A stretch of DNA of 64,000 nucleotides. Source: Owenia fusiformis (taxonomy: Eukaryota > Annelida > Polychaeta > Sabellida > Oweniidae). Each line of letters opens with the position of its first letter. Position 1 is the stretch's first letter. This document shows positions 44,017 through 54,726 of this stretch, piece by piece. The notes beneath the pieces were generated by a model that saw nothing but the letters and a program-made list of their open reading frames with translations, did not search any database and was not told where the DNA came from. The stretch lies in contig CAIIXF020000003.1 of the NCBI GenBank assembly GCA_903813345.2, positions 12,044,931 through 12,108,930 on the forward strand, written 5' to 3'. Made by a program: the position numbers and the translations under genes.

Positions 44017-44357
44017 TCCACGCGGACTCGTCTTCATTTCAATAAAATGAACCTTAAACACGGCCACAGTAAACTGATATAATAAATGTACAATATCTTA
44101 AATGAATAAGAAAATTTAATACAAACATCAAACATAAGTTAAAATAATCAAATGATTCAAAATATCTGTCTATAAGATGAATAATTCTCTAAACGCTATT
44201 AGATTGGTATTTCCTCCCCTAATTAACAACCACGACCAAAAAATAGGTCGTTTATAAAATTATAGATCCCACTACAGTCATGATTTTGAAAAATGTTTTA
44301 AATTGTAGCTACTATCTTAACTACAGTAACGCGCAGAAATCAGAGTGAAATCTCAAT
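44017..44357 (-). other. Retrotransposon 3' untranslated region
   Basis: About 340 bp of AT-rich sequence between the Gag-Pol stop and the 3' LTR. No env or accessory frame. Confidence 0.7.
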
Positions 44358-47300
44358 TTACTTCTGTTGATCTAAAAGTCTCTTAGACCTTCTCAGTTGA
44401 GGCACTTCTTCAGCTGTATCCTCATTAAGGAGCTTTTTGTTTCTGATCCCTTCTGGCAACTCTTTCAAATCTTCTCTATTTACAGTTTTCCTCAGTGAGT
44501 CTTCATTCTCAATTGTATATGTGTCTCCTTTCCTTTCAATTACTTTGTATACAGAATCTTCATAATAGTCTTGTATTTTGTTTCTTCCAAGTGTTCTCCT
44601 TCTTGTTAAGACTTTTCTTCCAACATCTATTTTATCTTCAATGATTGTTGGTTTCTTGTCATGTCTTTCTTTCCTTCTATCAGCATTTTGATTCATATTT
44701 TCTTCTGCATGAGCATAAGCTTCTTTGAACGTCTGCTTTTGTTTGGTTACCCAGTTATCTGCTTTATTTCCTTCAGAATCTTCATCGTCATTCTCTGAAT
44801 CAAGCACTAAAGATAGTGGTAGTAATGCTTCTCGGCCAAACATCATGTAAAACGGTGAATAACCCGTGGAGCTATGTGGGGTTATGTTGTAAGAATACAC
44901 CAACTCCTTCAGGTATTCTGGCCATTTGTTCTTCTTCTTTGCTTCTAGTGACAGCAGTAGATTGTGGAGGGTTCTGTTGAACCGTTCGCACTGACCATTT
45001 CCTTGGGGATGGTACGGTGTGGTTCGTGACTTCTGAACATTGTATGTTTTACACAGACAGTCTACTATCTTGCTTTCAAAGTTCCTTCCCTGGTCGCTGT
45101 GTAGTCGTTTGGGAATACCATAAACTAAAAACAGATCTTTCACAAGAACTTTTGACACTGTTTCAGCTGTTTGGTCCTTAGTTTCTTTGGCAATTGTAAA
45201 CTTTGTAAAGACGTCAGTTATGATCAAAACGTTTTCCATTCCGTTGGTAGCTTTTTCCAAAAGTGTAAAATCAATACAGACTAGGTCTAGTGGTGATTTT
45301 GCAGTTAATCGTCCCATGGGAGTAATGATTTTGTGAAAGGGCATCTTGCCATATACACATCGATTACATGTCTTGATATATTCACATATGTCTTGTTTCA
45401 TTCCTGGCCAAAAGTATCTATCACTAATCAGTTTATCAGTTCTTTCAACACCTTGGTGTCCTGCAAAGTCATGTCCCGCTTTTAGAACTTCTTCTTTTAG
45501 AACAGTTGGAATAGCAACTTGATTCACATCTTTATCATTTGACTTCACCTTCCTATACAATATGTTATCAACTAGTCGGAGTTTATGTCTTTGTTTCTCC
45601 CATTTTCTTTGATGTTTTGTCATCTTTTTCAGTATCTTAGGTGTTGGAATAATGTTATGTTTTATGATTTCTTTGATGAGACTGATATCTTGATCATTGT
45701 CTTGTAATGTGGCTAGACCTTCCTTTGTAATAGTTGGGAAGACAGTTGTTTCTGTTGGAGTTATATCACTTTCTACTGTCAGAACATTTACTTCCTTCTG
45801 GTTAATTTCTGTAGACAGATCTGGAAGGTGTGTAGTGTTTGTGATCTCTGCGATAACACTCATAGCACTGACTTCGAAGTCATCATCCTCATCTTCATCA
45901 TCTGAACTGTGTTCTAGTCTGGAGAGTGCATCTGCTGCAGTGTTCTTTATTCCTGGCTTGTACTTTATCTCAAAGTTGAAGCATGCTAAGTCAGACACCC
46001 AACGTTGCTCTAATGCTGGTAGTTTCTTCTTTCGCATGATATAAGTCAATGGGTTATTGTCTGTGAAAATTGTGAATTTTGATCCAAGTAGAAAATCTCT
46101 GAACTTTTCTGTAACAGACCATTTAAGTGCTAACAGCTCCAATTTTTTGGAAGAGTAGTTATTCATGTTTTTCTCGCCTCCTCTCAGCGATCGGCTGCCA
46201 TATCCAATGACTCTCATCTTTCCTTCTTGTTCTTGAAGAAGTTCACATCCGAGTCCTGATGATGATGCATCTATCTCTAATACAAAAGGCTTGTTGTAGT
46301 CTGCGAAAGCAAGGACTGGTGCTGTAGACAGTTTTTCTTTAAGTGTAGCTTGTGCTTGTGTACAATCTTCTGTCCATAGCTTTTCAATATTCTCGGTCTT
46401 CTTTTTTGTTCTTTTTGTGACTTTTGTAACAAGGTTGTGTAATGGTTGGGCAGTAGCTGCATAGTTCTTCACAAAACGTCTGTGGTATCCTGCCATTCCA
46501 AGAAATCTTCTGAGATCCTTCAGGGTCTTCGGCTGTTTCCAGTTCACTATCACCTTAATCTTTTCAGGATCAGGCTTTATTCCTTCTTTCGATATCTGGT
46601 GACCAAGGTATGTTACAGTCTCTTTAAAGAAGTAACACTTTTTCAATTCAAGCTTCAAGTTGTAGCTGTGTAAAATTGAAAAGACATTCTCTAGTCTATG
46701 AATCATTTCTTCGATGGTAGAAGAGTATACTAATAAATCATCGAGATAGACGAGTAAGGTTTTGAAAATCTCATCTTTAAATGCCATGGTCATTAATCTT
46801 TGGTAAGTCGCAGGTGCGTTGCAGAGGCCGAATGGCATGCGTAAGTACTCAAAAGTGCCAAAAGGTGTGGTAAAAGATGTTTTGTGAATATCCTCCTGAG
46901 CTACCTTAACCTGGTGATAAGCGCTTTGAAGGTCCAATGAGCAGAACCACTTTGCATTCAGCAGTGCATCCATACTTTCCTGTATACGAGGGAGTGGGAA
47001 GACATCCTTCTTTGTGTTGTGATTCAGCTGTCTGTAATCCACGCATAGTCTAAGTGATTTATTTTTCTTTCTGACGAGAACAATAGGGCTAGCGAAGTTA
47101 CTACTACTTGGGCGAATGATCTTTTTCTGTATTAGTGTGTCAATATGTTCTCGAAGTTCTTGAAAAACTGCAGGAGGCACTCTACGGAAAGGTTCATTCA
47201 CAGCAAAATCGTCTGGTGTAGGTATTTTGTGTTCAATCGCATCAGTATACCCCAAATCATTTTCGTCTGATCCAAAGATTTTGTGGTATTTGTAAAATAA

Positions 47301-49364
47301 CTTTGCAGTCTTCTTGCGTTCATCTTCTGTTCCAGGGAAATCTTCTAACAGTCTGTTTACTTCTTGGATAACATGCTGTGGGACTGTTGGCTCTTCTTCA
47401 TCATTCTCAATTGGTTTTGATTTCAAATTCTCGTTTGTAGCTATTTCTACTGTATTGTCCTGTATACTGTATGAAACTTTACAACAGTTTACTGTTGCAG
47501 AATGTAATTGTCCTATTGGAGTTCTTTTGGTAAGTATTACACTCGTTTCCGAAGCATTTAAGACACGTATTGTAGCACTTCCAGATGTTGCATCTATGTA
47601 TCCATTCATAACTTGGACATTTCCAGGTAAGACTCTATCCAATGGTTCGACTAAACCTTGTCCTCTAAAAGAACCTGTAGAAACATCTACATCAACAGTT
47701 GTTGAGGCTGGGATAAACACCTGTCCTTTCACACGTATAAGATGTGTCCTTTCTTCTGTGTCATTTGGTGTGGATTGAAACGTTGGCAAATGTTTCAAGA
47801 CATTCATTCCTATTAACAGATCTGGATATGATCCTGATTCTTCATGTACTAGAATTCCACAGTCCTTTATGGTGATATCTTGTATTATTATATCTTCTAT
47901 GAGGAGACCTTTGTATGGTATTTTGAGATTATTAGCTGCTTTGAGGTCAAGAAGTTGAAATGGTTGTAGTTCTTTGACAAATTGATTTTCATAAAATTCC
48001 TTTGACATAAGCGTAACACTGCTCCCAGAGTCCATTATTCCTGTAGTTTCTATATCTCCAATTTTGATATCCCATTTCTGCGTTTCACCAACAATTTTCT
48101 CCATGTTTGGATGACAAGATATACAAGTTGTATCTGTTGTCAGATTGACATTTGTTATGACTTCATTTGGTTTGCTATCTGAGTTTTTAGGGTCATTTAC
48201 TTGTACACTGTGATTATCATATCGTTCATTGCTGTTGTAGTAGTTTGATGGTCTTCTGGAGTAATTGTTTCCTCTTGATCTTCCTCTTCCTCGGTAGTTG
48301 TTTTGACCTCTGTTGAAACGGTTGTTGAATTGTCCTCTGCCATAACTGTTGAAATTCTGTTGTGGGTTGTTTTTCATTTCCTTTATTTCATTCAGTTCAT
48401 TCTCCATTTTGTTTTGTTTTTCTAGTAAGGTCTTCATCATACTGTGTAGTGTGTTGTTACTATCTACTGTGTTTGCTGTAGTCTTTTTTGTTTCCATGGA
48501 GTCACTCTGCTTTTCGTTTAGTTCGTATTGAAAGGCTGTTTCTCTCAATGTGTGGAATGTAGTTGAACTGTTATAGTCTGAGATTCCTCTTAATTCCCAT
48601 CTCATTTTAGGACAGCATACACCTTCTATTAGTTGCTCTTTTAACAGCTTGTCTTCATCAACCTTTTCATCTTGATTTTGTTTCACAATATCCATTAACT
48701 TCATTAAGGCTTGGGTATATTGAGCTATTGTCTCATTTGGATGCTGCTTTCTAGTATAGAATTCGGTCATTGATTTATGAGAAGACTTGTGTATTCCGAA
48801 AACTCGTTGTAGTGTTTTAAATATCTCAGTAGGTGTTGGGTTTGTCAGGTATCTCGCTTCTCTTCTAGGATTTGGACCTAGATGATATACAACAAAGTCT
48901 ACTTTCTCCGAGTTGTTTTTCAAATCTCGTATGGCCATTGTAGCATCCTCAATCCAGTCATAGATATCCTCATCTTTGTTTCCCATGAATTTATTCAATT
49001 TCGGTTTCTTCGATATATACTGCGTATTCTTTGAACTAGTTTCTGGTGTACTACTAGCGCTTTGAGTGTCAGCTAAAGTTTTTCTATCTGGTATTTCTTC
49101 ATCCAAGTACTTCTTTTTGAGAATCGCCAACTCTTTTTCCATATTTATCATTCTGAGAAGTTCTCTTTTTTTTACTCTCTCTTCTTTATCGAGGGTTTCT
49201 GCCATTTCATCTATCGCTCGTTCAGCTTCAGATTTATGATCCTTTGTAATTGTTTTTTTCTTTGTCGGGTCCTCTTGGCACAATGTTTCAGCCATTTCAT
49301 CTATTATACGTTCTGCTTCAGCTTTAATATCGCTTGGTGTTACTCCATCTTGTGCTTCAGCCAT
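44358..49364 (-). CDS. Ty3/Gypsy Gag-Pol polyprotein (single frame, 1,668 aa)
   Basis: A complete frame from ATG with no stop or frameshift between Gag and Pol. Gag is about residues 1-430: an acidic coiled start with a duplicated AEAERIIDEMAETL segment, a capsid-like middle, and an Arg/Gly/Asn-rich tail (GRGQFNNRF, YRGRGRSRGN, 342-371) in place of a CCHC zinc knuckle. Protease has DSG at 445-447. Reverse transcriptase, about 750-930, has CSLDLQSAYHQ and YLDD at 873-876. RNase H, about 1025-1150, has Asp1032 and TDNNPL. Integrase has an HHCC finger (His1298, His1303, Cys1333, Cys1336) and the triad Asp1365, Asp1424, Glu1460 with 35 residues between the last two. All catalytic residues are present, so it is probably competent for copy-and-paste transposition. 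Confidence 0.97.
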   Translation of the reverse strand: MAEAQDGVTPSDIKAEAERIIDEMAETLCQEDPTKKKTITKDHKSEAERAIDEMAETLDKEERVKKRELLRMINMEKELAILKKKYLDEEIPDRKTLADTQSASSTPETSSKNTQYISKKPKLNKFMGNKDEDIYDWIEDATMAIRDLKNNSEKVDFVVYHLGPNPRREARYLTNPTPTEIFKTLQRVFGIHKSSHKSMTEFYTRKQHPNETIAQYTQALMKLMDIVKQNQDEKVDEDKLLKEQLIEGVCCPKMRWELRGISDYNSSTTFHTLRETAFQYELNEKQSDSMETKKTTANTVDSNNTLHSMMKTLLEKQNKMENELNEIKEMKNNPQQNFNSYGRGQFNNRFNRGQNNYRGRGRSRGNNYSRRPSNYYNSNERYDNHSVQVNDPKNSDSKPNEVITNVNLTTDTTCISCHPNMEKIVGETQKWDIKIGDIETTGIMDSGSSVTLMSKEFYENQFVKELQPFQLLDLKAANNLKIPYKGLLIEDIIIQDITIKDCGILVHEESGSYPDLLIGMNVLKHLPTFQSTPNDTEERTHLIRVKGQVFIPASTTVDVDVSTGSFRGQGLVEPLDRVLPGNVQVMNGYIDATSGSATIRVLNASETSVILTKRTPIGQLHSATVNCCKVSYSIQDNTVEIATNENLKSKPIENDEEEPTVPQHVIQEVNRLLEDFPGTEDERKKTAKLFYKYHKIFGSDENDLGYTDAIEHKIPTPDDFAVNEPFRRVPPAVFQELREHIDTLIQKKIIRPSSSNFASPIVLVRKKNKSLRLCVDYRQLNHNTKKDVFPLPRIQESMDALLNAKWFCSLDLQSAYHQVKVAQEDIHKTSFTTPFGTFEYLRMPFGLCNAPATYQRLMTMAFKDEIFKTLLVYLDDLLVYSSTIEEMIHRLENVFSILHSYNLKLELKKCYFFKETVTYLGHQISKEGIKPDPEKIKVIVNWKQPKTLKDLRRFLGMAGYHRRFVKNYAATAQPLHNLVTKVTKRTKKKTENIEKLWTEDCTQAQATLKEKLSTAPVLAFADYNKPFVLEIDASSSGLGCELLQEQEGKMRVIGYGSRSLRGGEKNMNNYSSKKLELLALKWSVTEKFRDFLLGSKFTIFTDNNPLTYIMRKKKLPALEQRWVSDLACFNFEIKYKPGIKNTAADALSRLEHSSDDEDEDDDFEVSAMSVIAEITNTTHLPDLSTEINQKEVNVLTVESDITPTETTVFPTITKEGLATLQDNDQDISLIKEIIKHNIIPTPKILKKMTKHQRKWEKQRHKLRLVDNILYRKVKSNDKDVNQVAIPTVLKEEVLKAGHDFAGHQGVERTDKLISDRYFWPGMKQDICEYIKTCNRCVYGKMPFHKIITPMGRLTAKSPLDLVCIDFTLLEKATNGMENVLIITDVFTKFTIAKETKDQTAETVSKVLVKDLFLVYGIPKRLHSDQGRNFESKIVDCLCKTYNVQKSRTTPYHPQGNGQCERFNRTLHNLLLSLEAKKKNKWPEYLKELVYSYNITPHSSTGYSPFYMMFGREALLPLSLVLDSENDDEDSEGNKADNWVTKQKQTFKEAYAHAEENMNQNADRRKERHDKKPTIIEDKIDVGRKVLTRRRTLGRNKIQDYYEDSVYKVIERKGDTYTIENEDSLRKTVNREDLKELPEGIRNKKLLNEDTAEEVPQLRRSKRLLDQQK

Positions 49365-50528
49365 TTTGAAATACTAACGTAAAATAGTCACTTAAAATAG
49401 TCGCGTAAAATATTCACTCTGATTCCGCACGCGCCGAATATAATATCCGAATGTTTAAAAGACAAAGTAAAAAAAACATTCAAATTTTTAAAAGACAAAG
49501 TAGTGGAAAATATTTACAAAGTTCTTCTAGTGAAGGCTACACATGTAGTAATTAATATAAAGTACCAAGTATTACTGACATATACTGGTTATCAGTTGGT
49601 TACCTCGTATTAAATGTAAAATAGATGTCTCTATATAGATGACATGTACGCAATACGTTCACTACCCTTGTATCATATGTAAAATATTGAATTCACCTTG
49701 TATTCAGCAACTCTGCAGTGATCAATATGTATATTCATTCAAAAACCTATCTAAGTGTTTCGTATATATACTTTGGGTTTATACCCCCACAATTACTAAT
49801 TGTTGTTGCTCTGCATATAAACAGTCCTTCATGTAATGATAAAGGTGTACACCAACTGTTCACTGTCCCTGTTTTAGTACAGGTAAGTCACATGAACTCA
49901 AAATGTTATTTGCTATGCAAGTGTCTCTATAGATGGAGTTCCAGGTAAATGATAATGCTTAATGTTCATAAAGATGGCGCACTAGGTATAGTATCACTCA
50001 ATGTTCAAGAAAGCGCTCAATTATGTGATAGCTTAATGTTCATAAAGATGGCGCTCTATTATAGTGATAATTCAATGTTCATATAGATGGCGCTCTATTA
50101 TAGTGATAATTCAATGTTCATATAGATGGCGCTCTATTATAATGATAATTCAATGTTCATATAGATGGCGCTCTATTATACTGCTTAATGTTTCCTATAG
50201 ATGGCGCTCTGTTATCATACATGTAACTCTCATACCTTTTCGGGAACTCATCTGGGTAATCAGGCGGCAACTGGTCCACTGGAACTGGTCACTCTTGCTA
50301 ACTAAGCATGAAGTACTAGTTGACTAAACTACTAACTACCTTATCATGGGCTTAGGGCTACTAGTGGAGTAAGTCATGAGATAAAATTCATGGATTCCTT
50401 AAATTTATTTCCAATGGACATCCATGGTAAAATTTACAAAGGGAAATAATTGTAAAGAACACCAAATGTAAAATTTGCAAACGGAAGTACCCGCAGTACC
50501 ATTTGTGAGGAATACCCGCAGTACCATT
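49365..50528 (-). other. Retrotransposon 5' leader
   Basis: 1.16 kb between the 5' LTR and the Gag start. The primer-binding site lies just inside the LTR and is present twice (see separate entry), and a 39-bp tandem array lies at 49960-50215. Frames on the plus strand here are not supported. Confidence 0.75.
49960..50215. promoter_or_regulatory. 39-bp tandem array of AGATGGCGCT (CTCF-like) motifs
   Basis: AGATGGCGCT occurs exactly at 50046, 50085, 50124, 50163 and 50199, with AGATGGCGCA at 49972. Spacing is 39, 39, 39 and 36 bp. The core fits the AGRKGGCGCT pattern known for Drosophila CTCF sites. The repeat is a fact; binding is inference. Confidence 0.6.
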
Positions 50529-50535
50529 TGTGAGG
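50488..50535 (-). repeat. Duplicated primer-binding site / LTR edge
   Basis: A 23-bp sequence (TACCCGCAGTACCATTTGTG, then AGG) is present at 50488-50510 and 50513-50535. The second copy runs into the LTR. On the element's strand TGGTACTGCGGGTA starts two bases after the LTR, as a tRNA-primed binding site should. The primer tRNA was not identified. Confidence 0.7.
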
Positions 50536-51146
50536 GACGTTTTGTCCAAAATAAATAAACAAGAGAAATTTATAAAATATTTTATATTATATCATGTATT
50601 ATATCAGTCAACTTCCTTATTGATCATGTATTGATCATGTATATGTTGCACAACTACCTTAACACAACTGCTGTTGTTGTACAACTACCTTAAAAGATAA
50701 ATCACAAAAGAGTGACAACTACCTTAATCCATGAAAGTGTAGAACTACCTTAATCCATGAAAGTGTGGAACTACCTTAATCCATGAAAGTGTGGAACTAC
50801 CTTAATCCATGAAATGTAAAACATTACAAAAGAGTGACCAGTCTGCCAGTGCAGAACTGTTGGTGGAATGCCTGACAATAAAGCTACTTGGGCTGTGAGT
50901 GTGGGCATATGGTAAAGTAAGTCAGCTAGGGAACTAACCACATCCAGAAGATTCAAAAGCAGGCCCAACACTAAAGTATATGATCATGTGACCTAGATCA
51001 TGTGATACAGTAGTTACTAAACCTTTTTAAAGGTGGCATATCATTACAGTCTCAGTATGTGCTGTGTTGAGAAGTAGTATACATTGGGTAGGAATAATCA
51101 GTTGTACCAACAATATTTAAAAGTATTTATAAAAGTGCATGTCACA
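50529..51146 (-). repeat. 5' LTR
   Basis: Indistinguishable by eye from 43399-44016, including the 26-bp internal repeats. It should hold the promoter and polyadenylation signals of the element. Confidence 0.95.
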
Positions 51147-51150
51147 TGAG

Positions 51151-52215
51151 CAAACTGTCACGCGCAAAGGAAAAATACAATTATCGAATTACGTCACAAA
51201 CTAGAATTCCATAAAAAGTCGAGATGGTCTTCAGCGCATTGTCATGGGAACAGAAACAAACAAACACAGATCCTGGAGTTTCATTTTTCATAATCTTAAT
51301 TTATGATTGCAAACACTGATCCGTGGGAGTTTATAATTGCAAAGGTATTTTGGCTTATGCCCGGTGTAGAAGTAATATAGGTCCCCCCAAGATAATGTCC
51401 CCCGGACCATTTTCACTAAGGAATTTTGGTCCCTGGACCATTTACACTAGGGAAATTGGCCCGCCGGACATCTAACATTTTTACTAAAGCGCATAATAGT
51501 ACACAATAGATCGCAATAGACCGAAGTCAAATAATTTTTAGTTCATATCCATAAATTATATTTAACAATACATTCACGTCACGTAATATATATTTCAGTT
51601 TCTCTATTTCATTTACACGTCCAGCAATAAATATATATAACAAATACAGGAAGTTTGACGTAAGATTTTATCGGTATTAATCTTCTGGAAGGAGGTACGA
51701 GTTCCGGACGGCTGTGTTTGGAGGATGCCATAAGACACATCAAAACGTTAGTGTATAAGGGAAAAATATCAATTCAAGAGCAGAACGTTTAAAAAAACGT
51801 TTACGCCTTTAATTTTTTCAGTAACTTCGTACCAAATCACAATAGATGATTTTTGACGAATTCGTACGGAAGCACGGTTGACATTCTTATTGCAAGTGCT
51901 GCACAGAAAATGCAACTTTGTCCGCAAAAATACTTCAACCTCTTTTATTTAGATCAATTTGACTAATATTCTGATGTTAAAAGGTTAAAAGAAGGCGGAA
52001 TACGCTTTTCACTGTGTGATGATGAATATGTAGTTAACTTTTCAAATAATAACATGCTTTGTTTTGCCCGTCTGCAAAAATCTCGTCATCTATTAAAAAA
52101 TCTATAAGTTACAGTAATTTTAGTAAATATGAAGGAGATTGAAGATCACAAACTAACATTTTCAATAGTGTGTTGAATGTGTGACAAGCTGTAGAAAAAT
52201 CAACGGAAAATGCAC
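51151..52215. other. Non-coding; small tandem repeat at 51385-51470
   Basis: TCCCCCGGACCATTTTCACT and TCCCTGGACCATTTACACTA are two adjacent copies with a period near 32 bp. No gene seen in the rest. Confidence 0.45.
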
Positions 52216-52218
52216 ATA

Positions 52219-52359
52219 TTAGGGAGTTTAAGCGTGCACTGTTTTTCACAACCTAAACGCAAATGTAAGTTATTTGAGCGATGCAATTGTATGGGCGATT
52301 CGTCATACGTGTATATCCCCGCTTCGATTTTATAGTATGTGCAAGCTTAATCTCCCTAA
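52219..52359. mobile_element. 141-bp TA-flanked MITE
   Basis: The ends TTAGGGAGTTTAAGCGTGCA and, as complement, TTAGGGAGATTAAGCTTGCA form 22-bp inverted repeats with two mismatches, flanked by TA on both sides. Confidence 0.75.
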
Positions 52360-52572
52360 TATCCCTAATATTTCCATTCTATGGAATTTTATCACTTCTA
52401 TTATTCGTTAAGTTTATCTGTTAGTAGCCAATTAACATACTAGTACAACGCGGAGTACGTATTCTGGGACAAAAAATCAATCAAAACAAACGTACAGAAT
52501 AAAATAAATGCACATGATTTTCTCAATAACCCGCTTTAGCTAAAATCATATACAATAACATACATGACATAA

Positions 52573-52970
52573 GGAGAGGCATCAAAAGATCAATGTCTGA
52601 TAGAAAACTAAATAAATCTAATTTGGGGGGGAGGGGGTCAAAGCTATTTCAGTTTGCTATCCGACAAATTTCAACATTTAATTTTTTTGCAATTTCGACT
52701 GGAAATGCCTTGGAATGGTTTAAAAATAAAAAACTTTACCAGATGCCTACCAAGATGCATGCAACATGGAATATATATTATGCCTATTGTTGTTGGCACA
52801 TGTTTTAAGAATCATAAATGTTGAAGCACTGCCCCCATTGAGTCGCTAAAACATGTGAAAAGTCTGCGATCAACTTTCATTGAATTTAGTTTTGAGGGGG
52901 AGGGGGGGGTCCAACTCAAAACTAGATTTATTTAGTTTCCTATCAGACATTGAACTTTTGATGCCTCCCC
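52573..52970. mobile_element. 398-bp Harbinger-like MITE, TAA duplication
   Basis: The ends GGAGAGGCATCAAAAGATCA and, as complement, GGGGAGGCATCAAAAGTTCA continue as inverted repeats for about 50 bp through ATGTCTGATA and AACTAAATAAATCT. TAA is duplicated at 52570-52572 and 52971-52973. The 3-bp TAA fits PIF/Harbinger mobilisation, although the ends differ from those of the element at 3446. Confidence 0.85.
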
Positions 52971-53912
52971 TAAGCAACAATTTGATCGTAAAATTACAGA
53001 AAGTGATAACTGTATCCACGTTGTATCACCTGGAGCCCTCTGGGGAGTTGACTGGGTAGCAATCAAATGCTTCTCATGTCAAAAAATAGATTGGACGGGG
53101 AAAAAAGATTTACGTTCTTTTAGTAAGAGGATCTGGGAGGAATATTCAATTCAATTTATTTCATAATTCTTATATTACAAACACCATTAAACCAACTGAA
53201 GGAATATTATGAAAATGTTAAATATAAATTGTGCTTTTACAGTATAGGCCTATCTTGTCATTTGAAAAAGGTGGTAAAGGTTATATCTACCCCAAACCCA
53301 CTCAAGTATGAGATACACCAGTTATGTACGGTCGGTTTTGGATACCCTGCGTTCCCTCGTGAGATACACATATTTCCCTTGGGATAAACCCTGTATCCAA
53401 AACCTCCCAGTACATAACCCTTATTTATACAACCACTGAGTAGGAATGGATGAAAATGTCAAATACAGTTAAAACATGAACACTTCTAGTCTGAACACCT
53501 CTCAATAAGAACATTTTTTCTCTGTCCAAAATGTATTTTGCATTATCAACTTATATGGTCATAGAAGTGAACATACCTACTTATCAAATCACTTTTTATA
53601 AGGTCCCAGATGCATTTGGATTAGACAGGTTCCACTTACAATTTAGTGTGATATATTAATCAATGGTTAAGAAACATTTTTGAAAAAATTGCTATACCTG
53701 CATGTGTTATTAGAAATAGGTAATTTTCAATCTCCTGAAAAAAGGAAGGAAATACATACATGTCTTTATACTTTATTTTGTACCAGAAAATAACATGGGC
53801 AATCTTTCTCAAAAAAGTTTTCTTGAACCATCACTTAAATACTGATTCAGCAGTAAACAACATCCAAGTATTGTTTAACATGTGCAACTGTACATCATTA
53901 AGCCATCAAAAA
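52971..53912. other. AT-rich sequence, nothing recognised
   Basis: No coding, RNA or repeat feature supported. Confidence 0.4.
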
Positions 53913-53914
53913 TA

Positions 53915-54442
53915 CAGGGTGTCAAAAAAGTGTTGTCCCCCTCAATACCCAAAACCAAGATATATGGTACAAATTGTGATATATCATTGGAAAGGTCTTC
54001 CAAAGTTACATTGATTGATTGACGTATATCTGACACAATTCAAATCTCAAAATTCTTAACAGTGTATCAATTGAGGTGACCATAGGCTTAGAAATATGGC
54101 AACTTGGTATATTTGGCAGGATTTTGAGAATCATATGTAAGAAAAGTCAAAGGACCTAAAGATGACAACTATGGCAATGTATTAAACCAATTTCTGGACA
54201 GGATAACTTTTTGATATAATTCTAAGGTCATATCCTTCTCATTTTGCACCAATGGAAGCTGCTTAAGGAGGGTACACTAACTATAAAGGACATAATGAAA
54301 ATATAAGTGAATTTTAACTAAATACTTGACAGTTGGTGATTTAACATACCCTTGGAAGATCTTTACAATGGTATGGTATATCACACTAGATACCATCTAT
54401 TTAGGATTTACCTGTAGCAGGGGGGACTTATTTGACACCCTG
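53915..54442. mobile_element. 528-bp MITE of the CAGGGTG family
   Basis: Left end CAGGGTGTCAAAAAAGTGTT, right end as complement CAGGGTGTCAAATAAGTCCC, with TA at 53913-53914 and 54443-54444. Imperfect inverted similarity extends over 100 bp inward (AAGGTCTTCCAA against AAGATCTTCCAA). Confidence 0.85.
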
Positions 54443-54585
54443 TAGTATAAGGCTTGTTTTTGTTAACAATTAATGCTTGTAAATTGTTGCACCAATTTAT
54501 ATAATAAAGATCCAAATTCTTCAGCTGATTTAGCAATATTAACTCATACATGAGGAATCAGTTTGTATACTGATCAGGTCTCTTA

Positions 54586-54726
54586 ACTTTTTATGCATTA
54601 TTGAACTAGGTAGAACAGGGGACTCTGCTGGATTCTAACCAGCAACTGACCTGTGTTACCAGGACTGTGTTTCATTACACCAAGAGAACTGATCCCATTC
54701 AAAGTAGAACAAAATGCATAAAAAGC
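54586..54726 (-). repeat. tRNA-derived SINE head within inverted ends
   Basis: On the minus strand TTGGTGTAATG resembles the A box of Gln/Glu-type tRNAs and GGTTAGAATCC matches the B box at 10 of 11 positions. The T-arm GCTGG-TTAGAAT-CCAGC is perfect. The acceptor stem does not pair, so it is not a working tRNA. CTTTTTATGCATT-type sequence flanks it in inverted orientation. Confidence 0.5.

Larger units (their letters stand above)
43395..51150 (-). mobile_element. Intact young Ty3/Gypsy-type LTR retrotransposon
   Basis: Two 618-bp LTRs (43399-44016 and 50529-51146) flank a 6.5-kb interior, with a TGAG target duplication at 43395-43398 and 51147-51150. On the minus strand the LTR begins TGTGACATGC and ends CCCTCACA. 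The LTRs appear identical by eye, which implies very recent insertion. The interior has one long Gag-Pol frame and a 1.16-kb leader. No env-like frame was seen. The order protease, reverse transcriptase, RNase H, integrase assigns it to the Ty3/Gypsy group. Confidence 0.97.

Noticed and set aside
54598-54720. Functional tRNA gene on the minus strand
   Set aside because: T-arm and B box are good, but the acceptor stem does not pair and the anticodon arm is poor; listed as a SINE head instead.
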